DNA of 64,000 bases from Halomonas sp. Bachu 37 (GTDB lineage: Bacteria > Pseudomonadota > Gammaproteobacteria > Pseudomonadales > Halomonadaceae), in assembly GCF_039691755.1 (NCBI RefSeq), contig NZ_CP137552.1, forward strand, positions 496,001 to 560,000. Direction: 5' to 3'. Within the stretch, counting starts at the first letter, position 1. Each line of letters starts with the position of its first letter. Position numbers and translations under genes: made by a program. The notes under the pieces were generated by a model. It saw only the letters and a list, made by a program, of their open reading frames with translations. It searched no databases and had not been told where the DNA came from. Shown here in pieces: positions 1-9,012 of this stretch.

Positions 1-325
1 TGGCGGCGAAGAATAGCGACAGGACACTGACGAACAGCGCGGTGAGAAACAGCGCCAGCGGTACGCCCGTGTATCCGTAATCATGAATGGAGACATAGAC
101 CCAGGAGGCGCCTGTCGCGAACAAGCCCAGACCATAGCACCATCCCTTCAGCGCTGCCTGAGCGGGGCTTAGGCGATGCAGGCCAAGATACATCAGCCCT
201 GCGGCAACCGGGCCGAGCCACCATAGCTCGAAAGGCGAGGCGGTCAGGGTGGTTAGCCCGCCGGCCACCAGGGCGGCGAGATAATTGAAATAAGGAATTT
301 TGAACAGGGAAAACGGGCGGCGCAT
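1..325 (-). CDS. lnt: Apolipoprotein N-acyltransferase, N-terminal part (cut by window edge)
   Basis: Inner-membrane enzyme that adds the third acyl chain to lipoproteins. Only the first 108 or so residues are present, because the gene runs off the left edge. The start is the ATG at 325-323 (MRRPFSLFK). The visible part holds alternating hydrophobic segments and the family hallmark GASWVYVSIHDYG at about residues 73-85, which matches the conserved G-SWVYVSIH stretch of Lnt. It lies 70 bp downstream of corC on the same strand, the usual corC-lnt order of gammaproteobacteria. The catalytic nitrilase domain is outside the window. Confidence 0.9.
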   Translation of the reverse strand, partial: MRRPFSLFKIPYFNYLAALVAGGLTTLTASPFELWWLGPVAAGLMYLGLHRLSPAQAALKGWCYGLGLFATGASWVYVSIHDYGYTGVPLALFLTALFVSVLSLFFAA

Positions 326-395
326 GGCAATTCCAGGCAGGACGGGGACTGGCGATGGGGCGTTATGGATGATGCACTGACTGTTGACGCAAGTA

Positions 396-1271
396 TTATT
401 GCTCGCTTTCCTGAGGGCTGAGCTCACGCTCGGCTTCAAGTAGGCGGATGCGGCGGTTATCCGCATTGAGCACAGTGAAGCGCCAGCCGCCGAAGGTGGT
501 TTGTTCTCCACGGCGGGGCAGGTGACCGAACTGCTGCATGACTAGCCCCCCGAGGGTATCGAATTCGTCGTCCGAAAAACGTGTACCGAACCTTTCGTTG
601 AAATCCTCGATCGGGGTCAAGGCGCGAATGGCGAAATGTCCGGTTTCGAGCTCGCGGATATCTTCTTCCTCGTCGATATCGTGCTCGTCTTCGATATCGC
701 CGACGATCTGCTCGAGAATGTCTTCGATGGTGATGATCCCGGCGGTTCCCCCATACTCATCCACCACGATGGCCATATGGTTGTGGGTATCGCGGAACTC
801 CTTGAGCAGGCTGTTGAGCCGCTTGGATTCGGGGATGAACATGGCGGGTCGAAGGACATCCGCCAACTGGAAGGTGTCGCGTTGATGCTGGGTCTGCGAA
901 AGCAGGGGTAGAAGATCCTTGACCAGCAAAATGCCCTTCACGTCGTCGAGATTCTCGCCGATGACCGGGTAGCGGGAGTGGCCGGTCTCATGAATGAGTG
1001 GCAGGTAGCCGTCAGCGGTTTGATCAAGCGTGATGGCGGTGACCTGGGACCGGGGAATGAGAACTTCCCGTACTTGTTGGTCGCTGATCTGCAGGGCGCC
1101 CTCGATGATCGTCATGGCGTCCTGGTCCAGTTTCAGCCGACCGGCAGTGTGGCGTAGAAAGGCCATCAGCTCATCGCGCGAGCTGGGTTCTTCACTATCT
1201 CCGGAAAGGGCGCCAAAGAATTTCTCGAGCCAGGATTTTTGCGTTGAGTTGCTCGATCGGTCTTCGCTCAT
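396..1271 (-). CDS. corC: CorC/YbeX CBS-domain protein
   Basis: 291 residues, the usual length for the cytosolic CorC (YbeX) branch of the HlyC/CorC family. It has a short charged N-terminus, a pair of CBS domains (about residues 68-190, including VREVLIPRSQV and the HNHMAIVVDEYGGTAGIITIED-type second repeat) and a C-terminal transporter-associated domain (about 205-285). The family is linked to magnesium/cobalt efflux in older work and to ribosome and rRNA homeostasis in more recent work, so the precise role is uncertain. It lies between ybeY and lnt in a same-strand cluster and is probably co-transcribed. Confidence 0.88.
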   Translation of the reverse strand: MSEDRSSNSTQKSWLEKFFGALSGDSEEPSSRDELMAFLRHTAGRLKLDQDAMTIIEGALQISDQQVREVLIPRSQVTAITLDQTADGYLPLIHETGHSRYPVIGENLDDVKGILLVKDLLPLLSQTQHQRDTFQLADVLRPAMFIPESKRLNSLLKEFRDTHNHMAIVVDEYGGTAGIITIEDILEQIVGDIEDEHDIDEEEDIRELETGHFAIRALTPIEDFNERFGTRFSDDEFDTLGGLVMQQFGHLPRRGEQTTFGGWRFTVLNADNRRIRLLEAERELSPQESEQ

Positions 1272-1404
1272 GCGTCAATTCTCTTGTATACGGACGTGCA
1301 GATTTTTCTGGCACCAGGGCTTGCGAGCCGGTGGGCCGCTTTATCAGCGTGAATCGCATTCTCGCCTGATTCACACGATCAGTGAACCCTATCCTTGGCT
1401 CGCG

Positions 1405-1890
1405 TCATGGTTCTTGACGTATATCACTGGGGCAAGCGTAAGGGTCGGCAATACCCAGTGTCGCAAGAATTTCACGTTCCAACTGCTCCATTACCTCGGC
1501 ATCATCATCCTCGATATGATCGTAGCCCATCAAATGCAGGGTGCCATGGATCACCAAATGCGCATAATGATCGAGCACCGCCTTGTGCTGTTGCTCGGCC
1601 TCGTCGACGACCACCGCATGACAGATAACCAGATCCCCCAACAATGGCAAGGCGATGCCAGGAGGTGCCTCGAAGGGAAACGAGAGCACATTGGTGGGTT
1701 TATCCTTGCCGCGATAGGTGTGGTTCAGTTGACGTCCCTCGTCCTCGTCGACCAGGCGTATGGTCAATTCTCGGGCGCTGGTGTCAGGATGGCGGGCCAG
1801 AACCGCGCCGACCCAGCGGGTGAGCTGGGCCAGCGAGGGTAGCGGCTCGGCTTGCGTGGCAACTTGCCGGTCCACCTCCACGTCGTTCAT
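1405..1890 (-). CDS. ybeY: Endoribonuclease YbeY (16S rRNA 3'-end maturation)
   Basis: 161 residues. The zinc-binding signature [11 protein letters not shown] lies near residues 114-124, with the three histidines that coordinate the metal. YbeY is a single-strand endoribonuclease needed for 16S rRNA 3' processing and late ribosome quality control. Its ATG overlaps the ybeZ stop in an ATGA arrangement (1887-1890), so translation is probably coupled to ybeZ. The neighbours ybeZ and corC are the standard ones. Confidence 0.95.
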   Translation of the reverse strand: MNDVEVDRQVATQAEPLPSLAQLTRWVGAVLARHPDTSARELTIRLVDEDEGRQLNHTYRGKDKPTNVLSFPFEAPPGIALPLLGDLVICHAVVVDEAEQQHKAVLDHYAHLVIHGTLHLMGYDHIEDDDAEVMEQLEREILATLGIADPYACPSDIRQEP

Positions 1891-2981
1891 GAGAAAGAAT
1901 TCCTGTCGTGTTCATCGCGCGCTAGCAGGCGAGCTTCGCGGGCCTGGCGACGAGCTTCCTGCTCGGCACGTTCGGCGACTTCCTGCTGTGACTCGAAAGA
2001 GTCGTAGGCTTCGATGATGCGCTGAACCAGCGGGTGGCGAACCACATCCTTGGCGGCGAAATGGGTGACACCGATACCCGGTGTTTCCCGCAGCACTTCC
2101 AACACCTGGATCAAGCCCGAACGTTGCCCCTTGGGCAAGTCGACCTGGGTGACGTCGCCGGTAATGACCGCAGTGGAGCCGAAGCCGATCCGAGTCAGGA
2201 ACATTTTCATCTGTTCGGGCGTGGTGTTCTGGCTTTCGTCCAGGATGATATAGGAGTTGTTGAGCGTGCGACCGCGCATGTAGGCCAGAGGTGCGATCTC
2301 GATTACTTGCCGCTCGATCAACTTGGCCACCTGCTCGAAGCCGATCATCTCGTACAGCGCGTCGTAGAGCGGGCGCAGGTAAGGATCGATCTTCTGGGCC
2401 AGATCGCCCGGCAGGAAGCCCAGTTTCTCGCCGGCCTCGACCGCTGGGCGCACCAGAAGGATTCGCCTGACTTCCTGCTGATTCAGGGCCTCGACGGCGG
2501 CAGCCACTGCCAGGTAGGTCTTGCCGGTACCTGCGGGGCCGATGCCGAAATTGATGTCGTGGGCACGAATGCTCTGCACGTAACGCTGCTGATTGAGCCC
2601 GCGGGGCTTGATCATGGTGCGTGGGGTGCGCAACACGACTTCGTCACTTGCCTCGCCGGGATCTTCTTCATCGAGAGCTTCCAGGCCGGATTCCTGCAGA
2701 AACAGATGCACGGTATCCGGTTCCAGGGGGCTGGCCTCGGTTTCGCGATAGAGGTGTTCCAGCACATTGGCGGCGGCCTTGATGCGGTTGGCGGGCCCTG
2801 CCAGCTGGAAAACATTGCCGCGGTTACGCAGGGTGACGTCTAGCCGGCTTTCCACCAGTTTCAAATGCTCATCTTGCTGACCGCACAGGTTGGCGAGTCG
2901 CTGTGGGTCATTGGGTTCAAGGCTGAGGGTGATGATGCGATTAGCCTGGGAAGATGGCTGGTTCAAGACGGAAAAACCCAT
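1887..2981 (-). CDS. ybeZ: PhoH-like ATPase YbeZ
   Basis: 364 residues with an N-terminal KH-like region (about 1-110) and a PhoH P-loop NTPase domain. Walker A is [11 protein letters not shown] near residue 148 and Walker B is YIILDESQN near residue 245. YbeZ partners YbeY in rRNA metabolism, and the four-base overlap with ybeY supports this. The C-terminus is rich in Glu, Arg and Gln and is probably disordered. The start is the ATG at 2981, about 140 bp after the miaB stop. Confidence 0.93.
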   Translation of the reverse strand: MGFSVLNQPSSQANRIITLSLEPNDPQRLANLCGQQDEHLKLVESRLDVTLRNRGNVFQLAGPANRIKAAANVLEHLYRETEASPLEPDTVHLFLQESGLEALDEEDPGEASDEVVLRTPRTMIKPRGLNQQRYVQSIRAHDINFGIGPAGTGKTYLAVAAAVEALNQQEVRRILLVRPAVEAGEKLGFLPGDLAQKIDPYLRPLYDALYEMIGFEQVAKLIERQVIEIAPLAYMRGRTLNNSYIILDESQNTTPEQMKMFLTRIGFGSTAVITGDVTQVDLPKGQRSGLIQVLEVLRETPGIGVTHFAAKDVVRHPLVQRIIEAYDSFESQQEVAERAEQEARRQAREARLLARDEHDRNSFS

Positions 2982-3010
2982 AGAGTAGTGGATGTGGTTC
3001 TCAGCTTACT

Positions 3011-3030
3011 GCCCCGACGGGTGTCGGGGC
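3011..3030 (-). terminator. Hairpin between miaB and ybeZ
   Basis: A perfect 8-bp stem (GCCCCGAC/GTCGGGGC) with a 4-base loop sits between the miaB stop and the ybeZ start. No T-run follows it on the minus strand, so it may attenuate or process the transcript instead of stopping it. The structure is seen in the sequence; the role is inferred. Confidence 0.4.
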
Positions 3031-3123
3031 AATCACTCAGCCTGTCGTTGGTACTTAACTCTGACGCTTATCGACGAGACTTGTGGTGGTAACGCTGGAC
3101 AGGAACTGCAGGATCGGTATGGA

Positions 3124-4467
3124 TCAATAACGCTGGGGCGAGGCAAGTTCGCCGCGCAAGGAGTTGGGCAGGGCTTCGGTGATGTCCACATCGACGAAAT
3201 AGCCAATCAACTCCGTGGGGTTGGCGGCGCGGAAGTTGACCACGCGGTTGTTTTCCGTGCGCCCCGAGAGTTGCCCAGGATCCTTGGGTGAAAAGCCGTT
3301 GACCAGTACGCGCTGTGTCGTACCGACCATGCGCCGGCTGATCTGCATGGTCTGCTGGATGATACGCTCCTGCAGGATGGCCAGGCGCTGCTTCTTGAGG
3401 GCTTCGGGGGTTTCGTCGGGCAGCGCGGCCGCAGGGGTGCCGGGGCGAGCCGAATAGACGAAGCTGAACGAGTGATCGAAGCCGATGCGATGGATGAGAT
3501 CCATGGTGGCCTCGAAATCCTCTTCGGTTTCGCCGGGGAAGCCGATGATGAAATCCGACGAGAAGCTGATATCGGGGCGCTGCTCACGGATGCGCTCCAT
3601 CTTGTCGATATATTCCTGCGCTGTGTGGCCGCGCTTCATGGCGCTGAGTATACGGTCCGAACCGGACTGCACGGGCAGGTGCAGGTGGCTCACCAGCTCG
3701 GGAATCTCGCCGAATGCTTCGACCAGGCTGTCGGTGAATTCGACCGGGTGCGAGGTGGTGAAGCGTACTCGATCGATACCCTCCACCGCCGCCACACAGG
3801 CGATCAGCTCGGCCAGGTCGATTTCATCACCCAACTGGTTCTCGCCACGGTAGGCATTGACGTTCTGGCCCAGCAGATTGATTTCACGGACCCCCTGGTC
3901 GGACAGGTGGATCACTTCATCCATTACCGCCTCGAATGGGCGCGAGACCTCTTCGCCCCGAGTGTAGGGGACCACGCAGAAGGTGCAGTACTTCGAGCAG
4001 CCTTCCATGATCGAGACGAACGCCGAGGCACCATCCGAGGAGGGCTGGGGCAGGTGATCGAACTTCTCGATTTCCGGGAAGGTGACATCAACCGTGGCAA
4101 TCTGGTTGGCGGCGCGCGAGTCCAGCATCGAGGGAACTCGGTGAAGGGTCTGCGGCCCGAATACCATGTCCACATGAGGGGCGCGCTTGCGGATGACTTC
4201 GCCTTCCTGACTGGCCACGCAGCCGCCTACACCGATCACCAGATCGGGATTGGCTTCCTTGAGCTTCTTCCAGCGCCCTAGTTGGTGAAATACCTTTTCC
4301 TGGGCCTTTTCGCGAATCGAGCACGTGTTGAGCAGAATGACATCGGCTTCCTTCTCGTTATCGGTCAGCTCAAGCTGATGAGACTCGCCGAGCAGATCCG
4401 CCATACGGGAGGAGTCGTACTCGTTCATCTGGCAGCCGTGCGTCTTGATGAAAAGCTTCTTCGCCAT
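3124..4467 (-). CDS. miaB: tRNA-2-methylthio-N6-isopentenyladenosine synthase MiaB
   Basis: 447 residues from the ATG at 4467 ([19 protein letters not shown]). The reading frame stays open further upstream, but that extension is not conserved-looking. Order of domains: N-terminal UPF0004 with cysteines ([23 protein letters not shown]) for one Fe-S cluster; a radical-SAM domain with [15 protein letters not shown] holding the CxxxCxxC cluster near residue 157; a C-terminal TRAM domain. It methylthiolates i6A37 in tRNAs that read UNN codons. It leads the ybeZ-ybeY-corC-lnt cluster. Confidence 0.96.
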   Translation of the reverse strand: MAKKLFIKTHGCQMNEYDSSRMADLLGESHQLELTDNEKEADVILLNTCSIREKAQEKVFHQLGRWKKLKEANPDLVIGVGGCVASQEGEVIRKRAPHVDMVFGPQTLHRVPSMLDSRAANQIATVDVTFPEIEKFDHLPQPSSDGASAFVSIMEGCSKYCTFCVVPYTRGEEVSRPFEAVMDEVIHLSDQGVREINLLGQNVNAYRGENQLGDEIDLAELIACVAAVEGIDRVRFTTSHPVEFTDSLVEAFGEIPELVSHLHLPVQSGSDRILSAMKRGHTAQEYIDKMERIREQRPDISFSSDFIIGFPGETEEDFEATMDLIHRIGFDHSFSFVYSARPGTPAAALPDETPEALKKQRLAILQERIIQQTMQISRRMVGTTQRVLVNGFSPKDPGQLSGRTENNRVVNFRAANPTELIGYFVDVDITEALPNSLRGELASPQRY

Positions 4468-4573
4468 CGGTACCTGTCGTCTGTGGATCGTCGGGGGACG
4501 AGAAAAGTGAATTTTCCACCTCGGGGGTGAATAACATGATGCGACATGCGTCTGCCGCTGATGGAATGCGAGC

Positions 4574-4579
4574 ATTATA
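4574..4579 (-). promoter_or_regulatory. Probable -10 box of the miaB promoter
   Basis: A perfect TATAAT on the minus strand lies about 107 bp before the miaB start. The matching -35 position (TGGCCC) is weak. It diverges from the tRNA-Asn promoter about 45 bp away. Confidence 0.4.
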
Positions 4580-4621
4580 CGGACAGGGGCGAGGCGGGGC
4601 CAGTATGGTAGCGGGGCGGGC

Positions 4622-4649
4622 TTGACCTAAATGAAACAATGCGTATACT
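4622..4649 (+). promoter_or_regulatory. Promoter of the tRNA-Asn cluster
   Basis: TTGACC (4622-4627) and TATACT (4644-4649) are separated by 16 bp. Each is one mismatch from the sigma-70 consensus TTGACA/TATAAT, and they end about 20 bp before the first tRNA. A GC-rich stretch follows the -10 box, as in many stable-RNA promoters. Confidence 0.75.
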
Positions 4650-4670
4650 ACGCACCGTGCTTACGGCAGT

Positions 4671-4746
4671 TCCCCGATAGCTCAGTTGGTAGAGCAAATG
4701 ACTGTTAATCATTGGGTCGCAGGTTCGAGTCCTGCTCGGGGAGCCA
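4671..4746 (+). tRNA. tRNA-Asn (GTT), copy 1
   Basis: 76 bases. The acceptor stem TCCCCGA pairs with TCGGGGA, followed by discriminator G and encoded CCA. The anticodon loop reads CTGTTAA with anticodon GTT, and the T-loop is GTTCGAGTC. It is the first of three tandem copies that probably share one transcript. Confidence 0.97.
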
Positions 4747-4790
4747 AGCAAACGCCGTCAAGTACCGCAGCAGAAATCGTATGATGTAGT

Positions 4791-4866
4791 TCCTCGATAG
4801 CTCAGTTGGTAGAGCAAATGACTGTTAATCATTGGGTCGCAGGTTCGAGTCCTGCTCGAGGAGCCA
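4791..4866 (+). tRNA. tRNA-Asn (GTT), copy 2, with compensated acceptor-stem change
   Basis: 76 bases, identical to copy 1 except that the fourth acceptor pair is T-A instead of C-G (TCCTCGA pairs with TCGAGGA). Anticodon GTT and the encoded CCA are retained. It lies 44 bp after copy 1. Confidence 0.97.
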
Positions 4867-4956
4867 ATCATCGCCAATAGCGTTTCCCGTTTCCGCGCCG
4901 AGTCAGGCAAGTGTGCATCGGGTAATGGATTGGCTTCATCCTGTAAGCTTTCATGT

Positions 4957-5032
4957 TCCCCGATAGCTCAGTTGGTAGAGCAAATGACTGTTAATCATTG
5001 GGTCGCAGGTTCGAGTCCTGCTCGGGGAGCCA
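4957..5032 (+). tRNA. tRNA-Asn (GTT), copy 3
   Basis: 76 bases, identical to copy 1 including the C-G fourth acceptor pair, with CCA encoded. It lies 90 bp after copy 2. Confidence 0.97.
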
Positions 5033-5041
5033 GCTGCATTT

Positions 5042-5055
5042 AACGCTTTAGCGTT
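5042..5055 (+). terminator. Possible terminator of the tRNA-Asn operon
   Basis: A short hairpin AACGC-tta-like loop-GCGTT is followed by ATTCCTTCT, 10 bp after the last tRNA. The stem is only 5 bp, so this is weak. Confidence 0.35.
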
Positions 5056-5215
5056 ATTCCTTCTGATCCTCTCGTCGTTACCTCATATCAAGTTATCTAT
5101 AGCTTTTGACTTATAGCTTTTGAACATCCTGGTCTTATCCCGTCTAAACAGGCAGATGCCTGTCTCTTGTCGTGTCTGCCGTAGGCACTGTGTGGGTAAA
5201 TCATCGTTGAAGAAA

Positions 5216-5244
5216 CAGGACCCGTGGCAGCGCCACGGGTCCTG
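5216..5244 (-). terminator. Terminator of prc
   Basis: A perfect 13-bp stem (CAGGACCCGTGGC and its complement) with a 3-base loop lies just past the prc stop. On the minus strand it is followed by TTTCTTC. Confidence 0.8.
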
Positions 5245-5257
5245 CAAGGGTGGTGAA

Positions 5258-7339
5258 TTACTGGCGTCCGGCCATCTGTTGTGCCTGGAGCAGCTGGGTG
5301 TAATCGAGCAGGATTTCCGCCGACTCGATCACCTGGGCGCGTTCCACGGGTTCATCCTCGGGTTGAGATTCACCATTGTCCTCTCCCGTATTGTTTGCCC
5401 GGGCATCGCTCCAATCTTCGAGAAGCTCCAGGCCAAGCGCCCGGCGGCGTTGGTTCTCCAGCGAGAGCTGCTCGGCCTCCTGAGCTTCCATCTCACGCTG
5501 ACGCAGGTCTCGATTGAGGCTGACGCTGGTATGTTGTTCACGCAACTGGCGAGCAAGTTCGGATTGGCGTTCCAGATAGAGGAAGTTGGGTTCTTGCTTT
5601 ATGCGCTCTTCATGGCGACGGATCAAGGACGGTAGCACGGCTTCCGGTTCGTCGTAACGGCGATACTGAACGTTCTGCACGGTGTCCCAGATGAGGGCGT
5701 TATCCAGGCTGCTTTCGCCGATGCGCTCGGGGTCGACGAGGCTGGGATAGGTGATATCCGGCTCCACGCCCCGATGCTGAGTGCTCTCGCCGGAAATACG
5801 GTAGAACTTGGCACGGGTCAGTTTGATCTGGCCATGACTCAGTTCGTTGAGTGTCTGTACGGTCCCCTTGCCGAAGGTGGGGGTCCCCAGTACCAGGCCA
5901 CGACCGTAGTCCTGAATCGCTCCGGCGAAGATCTCCGAGGCGGAAGCGGAAAGTCGGTTGACCAGCACGCCCAGCGGACCGTCGTACAGGGTGCCGCTTT
6001 CGCTATCGCCATAGAGGTTGATCCGGCCCTGGGCGTCGCGGACCTGTACCGTCGGCCCCCGGTCGATGAACAAGCCGATCAGAGAATTTGCTTCCTGCAG
6101 GGCACCGCCACCGTTATTGCGCAGGTCCAGCACGATGCCTTCCACGCCTTCTTCCTTGAGCCGCTCGACTTCACGCGCCACATCGCGAGTGGTACTGCGG
6201 TAGTCGTCTTCGCCGGCTTGCCAGGCATCGAAATCCACATAGAAAGTAGGAATGGTGACCACGCCGAGGCGGTGTGTTTTGCCATCGCGTTCGATTTCCA
6301 CGACTTCGCCCTGTGCCGCCTGGTCTTCCAGATCGACGGTATCACGGGTGATTTCGACGGTTTGCGAGCGGGTCATGTCCATGGCTTGCGCAGGGACCAC
6401 ATCGAGTCGAACCACCGAGCCTTTGGGGCCACGAATCAGATCCACCACGTTGTCCAGGCGCATGCCCACGACATTGACCATTTCGCCGTCTTCCTGCCCC
6501 ACTGCCACGATTCGATCGGCGGGCTCCAGCACGCCGGCGCGTTCTGCAGGGCCGCCGGGCACCAGGCTCGATACCTTGACGTATTCACCGTCTCCCTGAA
6601 GCAGGGCACCGATGCCTTCCAGCGAAAGACTCATCTGGATATCGAAGGACTCCCCCTGGCGAGGGGAGAGGTAGCCGGTATGAGGGTCGATAGTGCCGGA
6701 AACGGCCGCCATGAACAGCCCGAACACATCCTCGGCTTCGGTCTGACGAACCTGAGATAGCTGGCCCTCATAGCGCTGACGCAGGTTTTTCTCGATTTCC
6801 TCTTCGTCCTGACCGGAAAGTGACAGGGTCAGGGCGGCATTCTTCAGCCGCTTGAACCATAACTCGTCCAGCTCGCTTTCCCGCGTAGCCCAGGGGAACT
6901 CCTCTCGATCGAGCTCCAGGCGCATGTTGCTGTCGTACTCGAAGTCCAGCCCTTCGTCCAGCTTGGCCAGCAACCACTCGAGGCGGGCTTCCGTTCGGTC
7001 GTTCAGGCGTTGGTAGAGGGCGAAGACCCGGTCGAGGTTGCCTTCGAAAATGACGTGCTCGAGTTGAGTTTCCATGTCCTGGAATTCCTCGATATCACGC
7101 CGCAGAAAATAAGCGCGCTGGCCGTCCAGGATATCCAGATAACGAGCGAAGGCCTCTCGCGACCATTGCTCGTCGAACTCGACATCCGCATAGTGGCCAT
7201 AGCGCAATGAATCGGCTATTTCGGTGGTCACCTGGCGTTGGGCGTCGGTCGGCTCCAGCTGGGCGAATGCCAGCGGGCTGGCGATCGTCAGCGCCAAGGT
7301 AAACGCAACCGAGCGCGAAAGCGTTGCAAACAGGCTCAT
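5258..7339 (-). CDS. prc: Periplasmic tail-specific protease Prc (Tsp)
   Basis: 693 residues. The signal peptide ends at AFA-QLE (about residue 26). An N-terminal helical region, a PDZ domain (about 240-330, with LVPGGPAERAGV) and an S41 peptidase domain follow. The catalytic Ser is in RLSASASEIFAG and the catalytic Lys in TPTFGKGTVQ, as in E. coli Prc. The C-terminal DUF3340-type region is Glu- and Gln-rich. Prc degrades proteins with non-polar C-termini and trims penicillin-binding protein 3 in E. coli. It stands alone between the tRNA-Asn cluster and the divergent M18 peptidase. The RBS is GGAGAG before the ATG at 7339. Confidence 0.95.
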   Translation of the reverse strand: MSLFATLSRSVAFTLALTIASPLAFAQLEPTDAQRQVTTEIADSLRYGHYADVEFDEQWSREAFARYLDILDGQRAYFLRRDIEEFQDMETQLEHVIFEGNLDRVFALYQRLNDRTEARLEWLLAKLDEGLDFEYDSNMRLELDREEFPWATRESELDELWFKRLKNAALTLSLSGQDEEEIEKNLRQRYEGQLSQVRQTEAEDVFGLFMAAVSGTIDPHTGYLSPRQGESFDIQMSLSLEGIGALLQGDGEYVKVSSLVPGGPAERAGVLEPADRIVAVGQEDGEMVNVVGMRLDNVVDLIRGPKGSVVRLDVVPAQAMDMTRSQTVEITRDTVDLEDQAAQGEVVEIERDGKTHRLGVVTIPTFYVDFDAWQAGEDDYRSTTRDVAREVERLKEEGVEGIVLDLRNNGGGALQEANSLIGLFIDRGPTVQVRDAQGRINLYGDSESGTLYDGPLGVLVNRLSASASEIFAGAIQDYGRGLVLGTPTFGKGTVQTLNELSHGQIKLTRAKFYRISGESTQHRGVEPDITYPSLVDPERIGESSLDNALIWDTVQNVQYRRYDEPEAVLPSLIRRHEERIKQEPNFLYLERQSELARQLREQHTSVSLNRDLRQREMEAQEAEQLSLENQRRRALGLELLEDWSDARANNTGEDNGESQPEDEPVERAQVIESAEILLDYTQLLQAQQMAGRQ

Positions 7340-7493
7340 CAGTCAAGCTCTCCGGATTTGTGTACACTCATGCGTTCCTAGACCCGCATCCGGCCCAAGA
7401 GTTGCGTGGACCGACGGCCATTGTAGCAGGTCGTCTGCACGGCCGAGACTCAATCATTGCCATAACTCATTCACTGCCATAAAGAGGATTCCC

Positions 7494-8798
7494 ATGTCCG
7501 CGGATGTAGATACCGCCTTGCTCGCCCGCTTGTGTGATTTCCTGCGGGATTCACCAACGCCCTGGCACGCCACGGCCAATATGGCCGGACGATTGGAGAG
7601 TGCGGGCTTTCGTCGCTTGGAGGAAACCGCCGCATGGCAGCTATCGCCGGGGGATCGTGTTTACGTTACCCGCAATGACTCCTCGATCATCGCCTTGCAA
7701 CTGCCTCAAGACGAGCTGAAATCGCTGCGCATGCTGGGAGCGCATACCGATAGCCCGGGTTTACGCCTCAAGCCCAACGCCGCCAAGCACTCGGCAGGCT
7801 GGCTGCAACTGGGCATCGAAGTCTACGGGGGAGCCTTGCTCGGCCCCTGGTTCGACCGTGACCTGGGTCTGGCTGGGCGTGTCCATGTGCGTCATGCCGA
7901 CGGGCGTCTCGAAGGCATTCTGCTCAACGTGGCCGAGCCGATCGCCATGGTGCCCAGCCTGGCCATTCATCTGGACCGCGAGGTGAATGCCGGTCGGGCG
8001 ATCAATCCCCAGACCCAGATGGCGCCGGTAATCATGCAGTCCCGCCAGGCCGAGCTCGAGCCCCTGTTGCAGACATGGCTGAACGAGCAGCATGGTTTGT
8101 CCGATATCGAGGTGATGGACTTCGAGCTGGGCTTCTACGATCTTCAGCCGCCCGCCCTGGTCGGCCTCGAACGCGAGCTGGTGGCCAGCGCGCGCCTGGA
8201 TAACCTGCTGTCGTGCTTCATCGGCCTGGAAGCCCTGCTTGACAGCGACGGCACCCAGGGAGCCCTGCTGGTAGCCAACGACCATGAGGAAGTGGGTAGT
8301 GCGAGTGCCTGCGGCGCTCAGGGGCCCTTCCTGATGGACGTATTGAAGCGGGTGAGCGCTCAGTTGAGCGACGGTACAGAAGAGACGTTAGTTCGCCTTA
8401 TCCAGTCGTCATGCATGATCTCATGCGACAACGCCCATGCCCTGCACCCCAATTTCACCGACAAATACGATGCCGAGCATGGGCCAGCGATCAATGGCGG
8501 GCCGGTGATCAAGATCAACGCCAACCAGCGCTATGCCACCAACAGCACGACTTCGGCCTTGTTCAAGGATGTATGTCGTAGCGCGGGAGTGCCGGTACAA
8601 ACCTTCGTGACCCGGGCGGACATGGGGTGCGGCAGCACCATCGGCCCGATTACCGCCTCGGAAGTGGGCGTGCCGACGGTGGATGTGGGCGTTGCCCAGT
8701 GGGCCATGCACTCCATCCGCGAAACCGCCGGAAGCCGGGATGTAGCCCACATGACCCGGGCGCTGACCGCTTTTCTGAATCGCGTCCATCTCTGCTGA
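7494..8798 (+). CDS. apeB: M18 family aspartyl aminopeptidase
   Basis: 434 residues from the ATG at 7494 (MSADVDTALL), chosen because a clear AAAGAGGA ribosome site lies 6 bp upstream, although the frame stays open further back. M18 metal-binding motifs are all visible: LGAHTDSPG (about residue 81), ANDHEEVGS (about 260), SCDNAHALHPN and MGCGSTIGPI near the C-terminus. The family removes N-terminal Asp or Glu from peptides using two zinc ions. A strong terminator follows directly. Confidence 0.95.
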   Translation: MSADVDTALLARLCDFLRDSPTPWHATANMAGRLESAGFRRLEETAAWQLSPGDRVYVTRNDSSIIALQLPQDELKSLRMLGAHTDSPGLRLKPNAAKHSAGWLQLGIEVYGGALLGPWFDRDLGLAGRVHVRHADGRLEGILLNVAEPIAMVPSLAIHLDREVNAGRAINPQTQMAPVIMQSRQAELEPLLQTWLNEQHGLSDIEVMDFELGFYDLQPPALVGLERELVASARLDNLLSCFIGLEALLDSDGTQGALLVANDHEEVGSASACGAQGPFLMDVLKRVSAQLSDGTEETLVRLIQSSCMISCDNAHALHPNFTDKYDAEHGPAINGGPVIKINANQRYATNSTTSALFKDVCRSAGVPVQTFVTRADMGCGSTIGPITASEVGVPTVDVGVAQWAMHSIRETAGSRDVAHMTRALTAFLNRVHLC

Positions 8799-8828
8799 AC
8801 CTGCCTCGGCCGCCAGGCGGCCAAACAA

Positions 8829-8856
8829 AAACCCCGCTGACGGATCAGCGGGGTTT
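8829..8856 (+). terminator. Terminator of the M18 peptidase gene
   Basis: AAACCCCGCTGA pairs perfectly with TCAGCGGGGTTT across a 4-base loop, ending in TTT. It may also serve transcripts from the opposite strand because the A-run is symmetric. Confidence 0.85.
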
Positions 8857-8863
8857 CGTGTTC

Positions 8864-8940
8864 TGGTGGCTACGCCCTGATTTGAACAGGGGACCCCATC
8901 ATTATGAGTGATGTGCTCTAACCAGCTGAGCTACGTAGCC
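8864..8940 (-). tRNA. tRNA-Met (CAT), elongator type
   Basis: 77 bases on the minus strand. The acceptor stem GGCTACG pairs with CGTAGCC, followed by discriminator A and CCA. The anticodon loop is CTCATAA with anticodon CAT. The acceptor stem pairs fully, unlike initiator tRNA, and the sequence closely resembles E. coli metT. It lies just downstream of ychF. Confidence 0.96.
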
Positions 8941-9012
8941 ATTCAACGGGGGCGAATATTACTCAGGACGTCGCGTCTCGTCAAGGGCTTTCAACGTTCA
9001 TGACCCAAAGCG

